A stretch of DNA of 64,000 nt from Caballeronia sordidicola (GTDB taxonomy: Bacteria > Pseudomonadota > Gammaproteobacteria > Burkholderiales > Burkholderiaceae). The position numbers and the translations under genes were made by a program. Positions 42,426 through 51,171 of this stretch are shown here, one piece after another. Within the stretch, counting starts at the first letter, position 1. Each line of letters begins with the position of its first letter. The notes beneath the pieces were generated by a model. The model ran no database searches. It had not been told where the DNA came from and worked only from the letters and a program-made list of their open reading frames with translations. Location of the stretch: NCBI RefSeq assembly GCF_000729995.1, contig NZ_JNFG01000009.1:124001-188000 (forward strand), given 5' to 3'.

Positions 42426-43526
42426 TCAGGGAGCGGCGGGGTAGTCGACATATCCCTGCGGTCCACCCTGGTAGTAAGTCTCCACGGATGAGGATGCGAG
42501 CGGCAGGCCCTCGCGGAGGCGTCGCACGAAATCGGGATTGCCGATGAACGGTTTGGCAAAGGAAACCAGATCGGCCTGTTTGTCTTCGATCGCCTTATTG
42601 GCGGAGGCACCATCAAAGCCGAAGTTCGCGATCAAGGTGCCGTTGTAGCGGGCGCGGTAGTAGCCGATCGTGTCCTGCAAGGCGGCGATGGGCGTGCCCG
42701 ACAAGTCGTCCAGCGTTCTACCGACCTGAAGGTGAGAGAGTGGAAGTTCATTGAGACGGTCAACAAGATAGTCGTAGGTTTCGATCGTCTTGTCGGTCAG
42801 TCCGAGGCCACCCATTGCGAGCGCCGGGCTGATCTTGATGCCGACACGCCCTGGTCCCCAGACCGCGATCAGCGCGTCGAGAACCTCCAGGACGATCCGC
42901 GTTCGGTTCTCCGCGCTGCCACCATAAGCGTCTTCGCGGATATTCAGCGTGCTGTTGAGGAATTCAGGCAGGAGATACGTGGTTGCCGCATGCAGTTCCA
43001 CGCCATCGAAGCCGGCCTCCCTGGCATTCTTCGCAGCTGCGCCATAGTCGGCGATGGTCGAGCCGATTTCTTCAAGCGACATGGCACGCGGCGTCACCGT
43101 GTCCTTGAACCCTCCAGGTGTGAATGCTTTCAGGCCGGGGTTCACTGCGGACGGGGCGACTGGTAGCTCGCCGTCGAAAAAGTCGGGATGCGAAATCGCC
43201 CCGGAATGAGCAATCTGCGCGAAAATTGTCCCGCCTTCGGAGTGCACGGCAGAGGTGACGGGCCGCCAGCCCTCGATCTGGCGTTCGGTAAAGAGGCCTG
43301 GAGCGTTGATGAATCCGATTGCTTGCGGGCTGATCCAAGTGCCTTCGGTGAGGATGAGGCCGGCCGCCGCCCGTTGGCGATAGTATTCGACGTGAAGTTC
43401 TGTGGGGGCGAGTTCGGCATTGCGCGCGCGGCCGCGCGTCATAGACGCCATCACCACACGGTTTTTGAGTTGAAGTTCGCCGAGCGCGTAGGGAGTGAAG
43501 AGAAGCGCTTGGTTAGAAGAGGTCAT
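42426..43526 (-). CDS. Old Yellow Enzyme-family alkene reductase
   Basis: This 366-residue FMN-dependent ene-reductase is read from the ATG at 43526 with GGAG upstream. Blocks: LKNRVVMASMTRGRARN, LILTEGTWISPQAIGF and EFLNSTLNIREDAYGGSAE. In the active site the substrate-binding pair is normally H-x-x-N or H-x-x-H; here it is H179 with T182 (ELHAATTYLL). The family reduces activated C=C bonds or nitroesters. It is divergent from the LysR gene at 44080, the probable regulator. Confidence 0.9.
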   Translation of the reverse strand: MTSSNQALLFTPYALGELQLKNRVVMASMTRGRARNAELAPTELHVEYYRQRAAAGLILTEGTWISPQAIGFINAPGLFTERQIEGWRPVTSAVHSEGGTIFAQIAHSGAISHPDFFDGELPVAPSAVNPGLKAFTPGGFKDTVTPRAMSLEEIGSTIADYGAAAKNAREAGFDGVELHAATTYLLPEFLNSTLNIREDAYGGSAENRTRIVLEVLDALIAVWGPGRVGIKISPALAMGGLGLTDKTIETYDYLVDRLNELPLSHLQVGRTLDDLSGTPIAALQDTIGYYRARYNGTLIANFGFDGASANKAIEDKQADLVSFAKPFIGNPDFVRRLREGLPLASSSVETYYQGGPQGYVDYPAAP

Positions 43527-44079
43527 GGCTGATACTCCGGAAAAATGGCTTTGCTTCTTGGAGGCTCTCACCGCATCAGGCTGGCAAGAGGCCGGTAGCT
43601 CGAACGGCACGCAGGTCACGACTGCGACGCAGATCATTCCGGTCGGTCGCGAGAGTGAACGCAGTGCACGGGTCTTCAACCTGCAACCTCGCGTGAAGGT
43701 CGCGCGTAACACAGCGCAGACGCCGGCCACGGGCGGCGTCCGTTGATGGCTGGTGCCAAAGCGCGGCGATCACAGCGCACACGTACATCGCGGCGGTTTC
43801 GAAGTTGTTCCTCGGTGCGAGCACCGAGCGTCCGACAAACCCGTCATTGCTCACCGCTTTCGACTGGTCGCTCATCACCCGTTTAGTGCCATGGCGATCA
43901 GGGTCCAGACATCCCGGGCGATGGCTGATATCCACACCCCGCCGGCAATGGCCGGAGCGGTAAGCGTGCTGGATCCTTCATTCGTGTTCGGCATGTCGGG
44001 GGTAACTCGAAACAATTATTGGTTTATTCAGAAATTCGCGGTAGTCTGAAAAAATGACTTTGATAAATGCGATTTCTGA
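43527..44079. promoter_or_regulatory. intergenic region between ene-reductase and LysR genes
   Basis: About 550 bp, mostly without a supported gene. ATTCAGAAAT (44026-44035) and ATTTCTGAAT (44072-44081) are a perfect 10-bp inverted pair with 36 bp between. The second arm overlaps the LysR start codon. This could be the autoregulatory site of the LysR protein. Confidence 0.5.
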
Positions 44080-45003
44080 ATGAATGACAGGTTCTTCTCG
44101 TTGCAACTGTTCGCCCGCGTCGCGAGGAGCGGGAGTTTTTCCGTTGCTGGGCGCGAGATGGGCATTTCGCAGCCTACGGCGTCACGGATCGTGGCCGCCC
44201 TCGAAACGCAAGTCGGCGTCGCGCTCCTCGTTCGAACGACTCGAGCCGTGACACTCACCGAGGCAGGCTCCGACTATCTGTCTCGTATTGAGTCCATCCT
44301 GGCGGCTCTCGAAGAGGCCGATCACGCCGCTCGCGGAACCGGTGAGCTGCGCGGCCTACTGCGCGTCGCCACATCCTCCGGCTTTGCAATACGTGGTGTC
44401 CTGCCGCGTCTGGCGCGTTTCACCGATCTGCACGCCGGTCTGCGCATGGAATTCGTCCTCAATGATGATCGGCAAGATCTTGTCGGCGAATCGGTCGACG
44501 TCGCTGTCCGCATTGGCGTTCTTAGCGATTCCACGGCCATTGCCCGCAAAATCGGAACGGTGCACCGTGTCGTCGTTGCAGCACCCTCTTACCTGGCCAC
44601 GGCCGGAACTCCGTCGGCCCCGCGCGATCTTGCGGACCACTCGACCATCGTCAGCCCTGCCGGCCGAGTCATAGAGGGATGGGCGTTTCAGCGTGACGGA
44701 ATGACCCGCTCTGTGCGCGTCGAGGGCCGCTTTATCCTGAACGGCACCGACGCAGCCGTCGCGGCGGCTGTCGCCGGGCTCGGCATTCTTTCGACGGGAG
44801 ATCTCAGTGTGATCAACGAACTGGAAACGGGCCGATTGGTGCGCGTGCTGCCCGATTGGGAGATGGGATCGGCGGACATCAATGTCGTGCTTCCGGCGGG
44901 CCGAGCCGCGAAGCCGTCCGCCCGCGCATTCTCGGATTACATGGCGGCCGAGTTTCGGGATTTGCGAACCGCCAGTAGCGGCGCAGAACGCATCGACAGT
45001 TAA
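44080..45003 (+). CDS. LysR-family transcriptional regulator
   Basis: This 307-residue LysR protein begins MNDRFFSLQLFARVARSG, with an HTH (GISQPTASRIVAALE) and an effector domain containing VRIGVLSDSTAIARKIG. It belongs to the short-helix LysR group typical of regulators of redox enzymes (aldo/keto reductase, ene-reductase). It is divergent from the Old Yellow Enzyme gene, the usual layout for a regulator and its target. The stop is followed by a spacer and a dienelactone hydrolase. Confidence 0.9.
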   Translation: MNDRFFSLQLFARVARSGSFSVAGREMGISQPTASRIVAALETQVGVALLVRTTRAVTLTEAGSDYLSRIESILAALEEADHAARGTGELRGLLRVATSSGFAIRGVLPRLARFTDLHAGLRMEFVLNDDRQDLVGESVDVAVRIGVLSDSTAIARKIGTVHRVVVAAPSYLATAGTPSAPRDLADHSTIVSPAGRVIEGWAFQRDGMTRSVRVEGRFILNGTDAAVAAAVAGLGILSTGDLSVINELETGRLVRVLPDWEMGSADINVVLPAGRAAKPSARAFSDYMAAEFRDLRTASSGAERIDS

Positions 45004-45145
45004 AGGCAACTGTCTAAACTGTTCGGCTTTGCCGAATCATTCATTCAGGAACTGTATTTGTGAAAGTCATTCGTTGGGCCTACCGGATGAAGACTGATTG
45101 AGACATCCTGAGTCCGATTATTATCTCGCTCATCAGGAATTCAAC

Positions 45146-45838
45146 GTGGCTACTCAATGGATCGACATCCCGTCCGGCAACGACAGTTTCGGCGGCTACC
45201 TTTCACTGCCCAGGCACGGTAGCGGGCCTGCCGTCATCATCATCCAGGAAATCTTCGGCGTGAACGGGCACATCCGCGCGGTCTGCGATCAGTACGCTGC
45301 CGCCGGCTACGTCGCGCTCGCACCCGATGTATTCTGGCGTACGCAGCCGCGTGTCGAGCTGACCTATGAAGGCACTGACGTCAAAACAGCTCTCGAGTTG
45401 GCACAAGAGACCGACGTCGACCTCGCGGTCGCCGACATCGCAGCCACGGCAGATCTGCTACGCACGCTTCCGGAAGTCTCGGGCAAGGTCGCCGCGGTCG
45501 GCTTTTGCATGGGCGGCCTCTTTTCGTATCTGGTTGCGTCGACCGGCAAGGTCGACGCGGCCGTAGCATATTACGGCGGCGGCATCCAGGGCCGTCTCGA
45601 TGCCGCGAGCAAGATCACCGAGCCGATCCTGTTCCACTACGGGGAGAACGATCACGCCATCCCTCTACCGGCAGTCGAGGTTGTGAAGAGCGCGTTCGCA
45701 GGCCGCCATAACGCGTCGTTTTACCTCTATTCCGGCGCTGAGCACGGATTCAGCTGTACGGACCGCGCGTCATACAACCAGCGAGCGGCCGCGCTCGCGC
45801 ACGGCCGCTCGCTGACGTTCCTCGCGGAGCACCTGTAA
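45146..45838 (+). CDS. dienelactone hydrolase family protein
   Basis: About 230 residues from the GTG at 45146 (a TTG 16 codons earlier would give 246; no clear site decides). The triad C121 (VGFCMGGLFSY), D169 (GENDHAIP) and H200 (GAEHGFSC) and the early E35 (IQEIFGVN) are complete, as in active dienelactone hydrolases. Length is standard. It is unrelated in detail to the hydrolase at 40484. It could open a lactone made in aromatic breakdown. Confidence 0.88.
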   Translation: MATQWIDIPSGNDSFGGYLSLPRHGSGPAVIIIQEIFGVNGHIRAVCDQYAAAGYVALAPDVFWRTQPRVELTYEGTDVKTALELAQETDVDLAVADIAATADLLRTLPEVSGKVAAVGFCMGGLFSYLVASTGKVDAAVAYYGGGIQGRLDAASKITEPILFHYGENDHAIPLPAVEVVKSAFAGRHNASFYLYSGAEHGFSCTDRASYNQRAAALAHGRSLTFLAEHL

Positions 45839-46392
45839 TTCGTAAGCGGACAGGGTGACCGGTGCTGTGTCGGTCTTCAGATTGCCCTCGGGCTTTGCGA
45901 GGACGTCGACATCGCGTGCCCCGAAAGCGCGTCGGCGCTTCGCTCGCGAAGCTCGCATCTGTGACGATCCAGAGGCTTGGTCGATAGCACATATTGCGCT
46001 GCGTGGACCCGATGGTTTTGCTACCCATTCGGCTCACAGGTGCGCTACGCAGTCTCGATCGGCTAACTACTTAGATGCGCATAGGTGCGAATAGCCATAA
46101 GGGAATGGACTACCCAGTTGGCGGTTCCTCGGTCCAGGATGTCCCGGCCGGCCGGCCAGCCCGTGAGCTATCCGGTTGCGCGGGTTGAGTCCATTGGCGT
46201 CTGTGTATAAGGACTCGGGCCAACAGCCCAACTGGCCGATAGCGCCGACTCAACTAAGCCCCCCGAAGCCGCCCTGCCCCGACGCTACTCGGCGAACGTT
46301 GCCGCGATAGCGTTGCCGTGATAACCCTGGTTTATCAAGAGTAGTGGATGGCCCACAGCTCCCTTTGGGCCACACTTCAAGAGGTGAGCAAG
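45839..46392. other. intergenic region upstream of module copy 2
   Basis: No supported gene in about 550 bp. It contains GATAACC-CT-GGTTTATC (46320-46336), nearly the same dyad as at 15006-15021. GAGGTGAG before 46393 is the probable ribosome binding site of gene A. Confidence 0.45.
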
Positions 46393-46818
46393 ATGCCCGC
46401 GAACGGTATGGTGGACGGGAGCAGTGACGGGAGCGCCGCAGAACTACGGGATGCCGCGAAGGTTATTGCGGAAGCGCTTTCCCGGCTCGGAAGCAACTTT
46501 GATCCAGCCAGCCACGACGACCTTGATCGTGTGGTCCAGTACATGTCGGACCTGATGGCCAACGATCGAGCGATGTACGACGAGCTTGTTACTGCTCTAA
46601 TAAGAACGGAAGATCTCCGCCCAAAAAGCGTGAGCGGGTTTTCTGTGGGGCACTTGCCCCGCGGAAAGCCGAGGCGCGCGAAACCTTTTGCTCCGGTGCG
46701 AATCTATGCCGAGCGCACGCCGGCTGACGAATTCTTGATGGAGGATGCGCCCAGCCAGGGACGTCTCCTCAATGCCCTTGACACCGTCGCGCGTGCAAAA
46801 GGAATCGCGAAACGATGA
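46393..46818 (+). CDS. module gene A, copy 2 (hypothetical)
   Basis: A 141-residue protein from the ATG at 46393 with GAGGTGAG upstream (an ATG 15 codons earlier is possible). The N-terminal half is helical and acidic (AAELRDAAKVIAEALSRLG, DDLDRVVQYMSDLMAN). The C-terminal part has a basic patch (RGKPRRAKPF) followed by IYAERTPADEFLMEDAP and GRLLNALDTVARAKG. No family is recognised. Its stop overlaps the gene B start (ATGA), so the two are coupled. Only the last third is kept in copy 1 near 16.5 kb. Confidence 0.6.
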   Translation: MPANGMVDGSSDGSAAELRDAAKVIAEALSRLGSNFDPASHDDLDRVVQYMSDLMANDRAMYDELVTALIRTEDLRPKSVSGFSVGHLPRGKPRRAKPFAPVRIYAERTPADEFLMEDAPSQGRLLNALDTVARAKGIAKR

Positions 46819-46976
46819 CGTGGTCCCAACTGCTTGGAATCATGGTGCTCGTGCTGCTGGTCAATGCTGCCAGCATAGTGGGAATAGTCCTGAGCTTCGC
46901 GCTCGTGATGCGCTATTTGGGACCGCTGACGGTGTGGAACGAGATTTCCCCGTGGGAGACTACAGGCTGGACATGA
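46815..46976 (+). CDS. module gene B, copy 2: small membrane protein, shortened
   Basis: Fifty-three residues starting MTWSQLLGIMVLVLLVNAAS, with a hydrophobic segment as in copy 1. Compared with copy 1 one base is missing near 46960, so after SPWE the frame changes and stops at 46976. The membrane part is whole and the soluble tail is lost. Function unknown. Confidence 0.5.
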   Translation: MTWSQLLGIMVLVLLVNAASIVGIVLSFALVMRYLGPLTVWNEISPWETTGWT

Positions 46977-46985
46977 TAACGGGCG

Positions 46986-47582
46986 TTATCGCCGCAACGA
47001 GTTCACGCTATGTTTCCCCGAAGGAGCATCGACTAACAACAGCACACTCGCGCGAGTAATTTTAGTATGTATCACTAATTCCAAGGTTGCAGCGAAGACC
47101 TCGAATGGCGAATGGAATGCGTGAGTGGCGCTCGGCCGGCTGTTCAGGCTGTCGGCGATCGCGTCGAGTTCGTCCTGACTGTGGACCGATAGGTCCGTGC
47201 CTTTAGGCAAATACTGACGCAGCAACCCGTTGGTGTTTTCGCAAGTACCGCGTTGCCAGGGACTGTGCGTGTCGCAGAAGTACACGTTCAGGCCGGCCGC
47301 GGCGGTGAGTTCCTGATGGCGCGACATTTCTTTGCCCTGGTCGTAGGTAAAGCTTTGCCGTAACGGCGCGACAATCGAATTGAGTTTGGCGGAAAAGCCC
47401 GCTAGCGCTGACGCGGCGGTGGCGTCTTCCATCTTGGCGAGCAGCACCAGGCGGCTGGTCCGTTCGACCAGAACGCCGACGGAGGATTGGTTGTTGGCAC
47501 CCTTGATGAAGTCGCCTTCCCAGGGCACGCCCCGGTACTGCAACATCAACTCCACCGGGTTTTGCATTCCAAACATGCTCAA
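46986..47582 (-). pseudogene. IS30-family transposase, C-terminal fragment
   Basis: The minus strand encodes VPWEGDFIKGANNQSSVG, then VLVERTSRLVLLAKM, FTYDQGKEMSRHQEL and WQRGTCENTNGLLRQYLPKG. These are the DDE-core blocks of IS30 transposases, with D in WEGD, D in YDQGKE and E in CENTNG. The N-terminal HTH is missing. The front end abuts an IS6 fragment at 47589, so two ISs are joined here, each truncated. Confidence 0.8.
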
Positions 47583-47588
47583 GCAACT

Positions 47589-47885
47589 TCACCCCCGTGC
47601 GGCCGGGATGTGTTGACTGGGCGTACGGTACGTCTCGTCAACCCGCCACGACCGTCCCGCAGGTGTTGCGAAATGGTTCCAGCGCTTGACGAACTCGGGC
47701 GTATAGCGCTGCACCCAACGCAGGATCGTCGTGTGAGCAAGCGACAACCCTCGTTCAGCCATCATCTCGACGAGATCGGGCAGGCTGAGCTTGTAGCGCA
47801 GATACCAGCGCACACAAAGAATGATCCCGTCACGGTCAAAGTGACGGCCGGCGAACAGCCCGTCCAGACTCTTCAGCTTTCTCAT
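47589..47885 (-). pseudogene. IS6-family transposase, N-terminal fragment
   Basis: Ninety-eight codons: DGLFAGRHFDRDGIILCV, RWYLRYKLSLPDLVEMM, LSLAHTTILRWVQRY and GRSWRVDETYR with the first catalytic Asp. After that the IS6 similarity stops and an IS30 fragment follows. The same IS6 segment is present on the plus strand at 471-579. Confidence 0.8.
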
Positions 47886-48124
47886 CGCCGGCTCTCAAAT
47901 CGGTCAGGCCGATACTCTAACCGATTCGTTGATCGCTATTTGCACCACAGCCGAACGGGGCAAGGCATGGCCGCTGTGGGGCATATACCTGACGCTAAGA
48001 CCTAAAAGTAGCCACCTTCATGTGCGTCTGTGAGGATCCCAATGGTCGCGCGGGCAACGTCGGCGATGCTTTACGACCGAACGGTGCTCACCACGCTCAC
48101 AACGATGACGCATACACGCATGCG
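47886..48124. other. spacer between IS6 fragment and esterase gene
   Basis: About 240 bp, probably including the outer end of the IS6 element (near 47885-47960). No inverted repeat partner was found and no gene is seen. Confidence 0.4.
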
Positions 48125-50119
48125 CTATAGACCGGCCCTTGCTCCGGATTTTCCGACTTTGAGTAGACCGGCGTCATTGTCTGGACACGACCACGACGCT
48201 GCGTCATTGACGTTGCCTCTCCCGTCATAGCGCGCCTTCTCAGGGAATGGGCAAAGAGGCATTGAGCGGACAACCGGCTTTGTCATATCGTCGTTGAGAT
48301 ACTTGGAGGCAATGATTATATTCGGAGGAACCCTCCCCTCAACCCATTTCTCCAGCGCAGACAGCATATCGTGGTCAGCATCAATCACCGGCGGTTGCAT
48401 CGCCCATGGGACATTGTGATATAGCGTCATGAACGCGTTTGGCCCCGCGCCGCCCAGTCCGCAATGCCCGACATCCGGGGCCATGAATAACCGTACGTTA
48501 TCCTGCAAGTCCTTGTAGCCACCGTTCAGTGTGGCCAATCGTTCGTAATACCGGACGGTGCTGTACGGGCTAATAACTCCGTCGCCGTAACCGTGCCACA
48601 TAATCAGCTTTCGGTTTTGCGCAATGAAATTCGCAAGCAAGTATGGGTTGCTCGACGTCTCTTCTTGCAAAGAGAACTTGATGCGCTCGGCAACATCGAA
48701 CGGCAGCACGCCAGCATACGAGCCGTTTCTGGGTTGGCCTGCCTGTATGTACTTCATGCCTAGAGTTGAAAGACTGGCATAAGCGGGGTCGCCCACATAG
48801 GTAAGGTTCCGAAGAACGCCATCGCTCACAGCCCACGCCCAGAAGTTTCCTCCTTTCGAAGGTGTCGGACCAAATGGATACGGTCCGACTGTGGTGTGGG
48901 GCTGGTAAGGGAATGCAGCCCAACTAGCAAGCCCCCATCCTCCGTGGTCAGGGCCGGATGTAACTGTCGCAAAGCCGGGTGCCACAACATGCCCTCCCGT
49001 ATCCCTTACTTCGTTGAACATTGCGGTGACCGCATTGATTTGAGGAGCGGTGAGGCACCGACTACTACTGCCACCGCCAAGCACAGCGCACCGAGGAATG
49101 TCCTTTTGTGGATTGAAGTTGCATGCGGCGGGATTTTGCACGATGCCGTCGACAACGCCATCCGATGCGTCGCATTTGGCGACAAATGCTTTTGCCACCA
49201 AGTCAAACGCAGCCGCAGGCACTACAGAAGCTGCCGACTGGAACTGCGCAAGCTGTGTATTGATACCGCCAACAACGACGGCTGTGGCGTCAAGAAATGG
49301 CGCTCCCGCTACAAGGCCGTCGAAGTCTTCGGGGTAGAGAGTAGCCTCTCGCATTGCTTCCTTTCCGCCATCGGAACATCCAAGGAAATAGGACCGGTCT
49401 ACCCCAACTGCCGCATAGAATCGGCTGGTGAACGTTTTACCCAGATCGGCAACAACGTGCACGCCGCGATGGAAGTAATCGAGCATCGAGTCCACGTCCG
49501 GCCTGCCAGGCCCCTTGACTGCCCAATCGGAATCCGTGCCAATAGGTTGGCCATTATCTGCATAGCCGGAATCGATATGGCCGTCGTCTGTCGTCCACAC
49601 GGCATATCCTCTTCGGATGACCGACGGTGCGGGTGGACCATTGTCGAACACGTCGCCACATGTGCCTCCGCAACCTTCCATCAGGAACTTCTTGTTCCAT
49701 GTCGTAGCAGACGGTAGCGCCGCACCGAAGTTTGCCGTTTTTCCCGTCTTCCAGTTGGTTACCATCGAACCGGTTACAACGCAGTATGCTGGTGCGTCAT
49801 CTCCAAATGCATTCGCAGGGATATAAACCGCCCCCCCTTTGGTGTTTTTGAACAGCGAGGCAGCAGGGTTGACATTGGTGATGTCTTTGACGACGACCCC
49901 AGGAGGCGCGGCCGCCTGCATGACGTCGTGGGAACACTGCTCGACCAATGTATTTGAGGAAGCCGTTACAGCGAGCGTGGCCGTTGGCTCATCCGCGGAG
50001 CAGATCGGAGCGCGGAGCAGGTTCAACATCAATATCACCGCTGTTATCGCACCAGACGTCGGGCCGCGGTATCTCTTCGAAGCATTGCATTCCATGTTCT
50101 TCCTAGTATCAAGTATCAA
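48125..50119 (-). CDS. tannase/feruloyl esterase family protein, secreted
   Basis: This protein has 664 residues (656 from the ATG at 50095). A Sec signal (AITAVILMLNLLRAPICS) ends near residue 42. The CS-D-HC motif of the tannase/feruloyl esterase family is seen: C248-S249 in FLGCSDGGKEAM, the Asp in YGDGVISP, and His-Cys in VGHCGLGGAG, where the two Cys form a disulfide that joins Ser and His. CGGTCGD near 150 is also typical. It should release phenolic acids such as gallate or ferulate from plant esters in the periplasm or outside. It stands alone. Confidence 0.92.
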   Translation of the reverse strand: MILDTRKNMECNASKRYRGPTSGAITAVILMLNLLRAPICSADEPTATLAVTASSNTLVEQCSHDVMQAAAPPGVVVKDITNVNPAASLFKNTKGGAVYIPANAFGDDAPAYCVVTGSMVTNWKTGKTANFGAALPSATTWNKKFLMEGCGGTCGDVFDNGPPAPSVIRRGYAVWTTDDGHIDSGYADNGQPIGTDSDWAVKGPGRPDVDSMLDYFHRGVHVVADLGKTFTSRFYAAVGVDRSYFLGCSDGGKEAMREATLYPEDFDGLVAGAPFLDATAVVVGGINTQLAQFQSAASVVPAAAFDLVAKAFVAKCDASDGVVDGIVQNPAACNFNPQKDIPRCAVLGGGSSSRCLTAPQINAVTAMFNEVRDTGGHVVAPGFATVTSGPDHGGWGLASWAAFPYQPHTTVGPYPFGPTPSKGGNFWAWAVSDGVLRNLTYVGDPAYASLSTLGMKYIQAGQPRNGSYAGVLPFDVAERIKFSLQEETSSNPYLLANFIAQNRKLIMWHGYGDGVISPYSTVRYYERLATLNGGYKDLQDNVRLFMAPDVGHCGLGGAGPNAFMTLYHNVPWAMQPPVIDADHDMLSALEKWVEGRVPPNIIIASKYLNDDMTKPVVRSMPLCPFPEKARYDGRGNVNDAASWSCPDNDAGLLKVGKSGARAGL

Positions 50120-50392
50120 ACAATTGGCTCCGTTTCATTTTCTGCAGTAGGCGCTCGAAAACAGTGAGCTCTCCATCAAGGCGACTGAGGCCAAGCCGTC
50201 TTGCGGACTCGAATGGAGTGTCATGCGACAGGCCGTACTCGGTTGCCTAGGGAGGATGAAGCACCAGCTTTGTGCCTATAGAGTCCTCGGACTCGTGCGC
50301 AGGCCACCCGACCGTCGTTCGAAAATACCAGCGAACATTACCTCTGCGAATGTGGCGAACGGCCATGTCGACGCGGTAGATCGACAAATTGT
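50120..50392. other. short region upstream of the esterase, no gene
   Basis: No supported gene, repeat or hairpin. Confidence 0.4.
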
Positions 50393-50884
50393 CTATCGAG
50401 GTACATCCTCTGATTTCACGCTGCGCCAGCCACTTAGTCTTACTGCAGAAAAAGGGTTCTCGTCATTATCACGACGGTAACGAGGGTTATAGCGAGGGCC
50501 AATATGAGCAGGTGTCCCGCTGGAAACATTTCGCCGCCCCGGTGATTTACGACGCAATTTGGGCGAGCGAGGTCGCAAGCGGCGCTGTGACAAGTATGGG
50601 ACGAAATTTTCACTTGTGATCTCTGCAGCAGTTGCAAGTGCCCACTTTTCTGAGCCGTAACGCTGGGCAAACGGTATGATCGTGCTCGCGATCAGGCCGC
50701 CCGATAGTCCGGCGCCTAGCGCGATCTGTGCGTTAGCCCAAGCCTTTCTCGCCTCAGACCTGATTGCAAACATGCTTTCGTAACAGTCGCTCGCTTTGCC
50801 AAGCTTTTCCAAAAAGAGTGCGATGTGTTTCCGCATCCGAATCAGAGAAGGTATATCCAAACCTTCCATCTCCAAAAAACTCAA
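50393..50884 (-). pseudogene. small membrane protein, probably frameshifted
   Basis: The minus strand encodes a plausible soluble helix (IPSLIRMRKHIALFLEKLGK), then ARKAWANAQIALGAGLSG with a hydrophobic segment (GLIASTIIPF). After residue about 100 the frame becomes Arg/Pro-rich. In the neighbouring frame a strong membrane segment (GHLLILALAITLVTVVIM) ends at 50440. Joined, they would make a two-helix membrane protein. No family is recognised. Confidence 0.4.
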
Positions 50885-51171
50885 TCCTTAGAGTTGTCAA
50901 AAGGCAGCCGTCGCTTCGGGTTGTACCAGTGCACCAGACCTCAACGAACAGTTATTGCAAACAGGAATCCGTAATACGGGGTCTGTCGAGCAGTGGAACA
51001 GATAACCGACTTAAGGATTTTCGTTCGAATTAGGAAGCGTCCGCGACTCAACCCGACTACGCTGAGACTTGGCGATTGATGACCGCTTGGAACAAGTATT
51101 GACCGGCGAGAACCTGTCCAGCGGCGACACTTACCAGCTATCCTTCTCGCTGACGCTGACAGGAGAACGCA

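Noticed and set aside
49050-49717. Plus-strand frames opposite the tannase-family esterase
   Set aside because: Antisense shadows; the minus gene has signal peptide and CS-D-HC motif.
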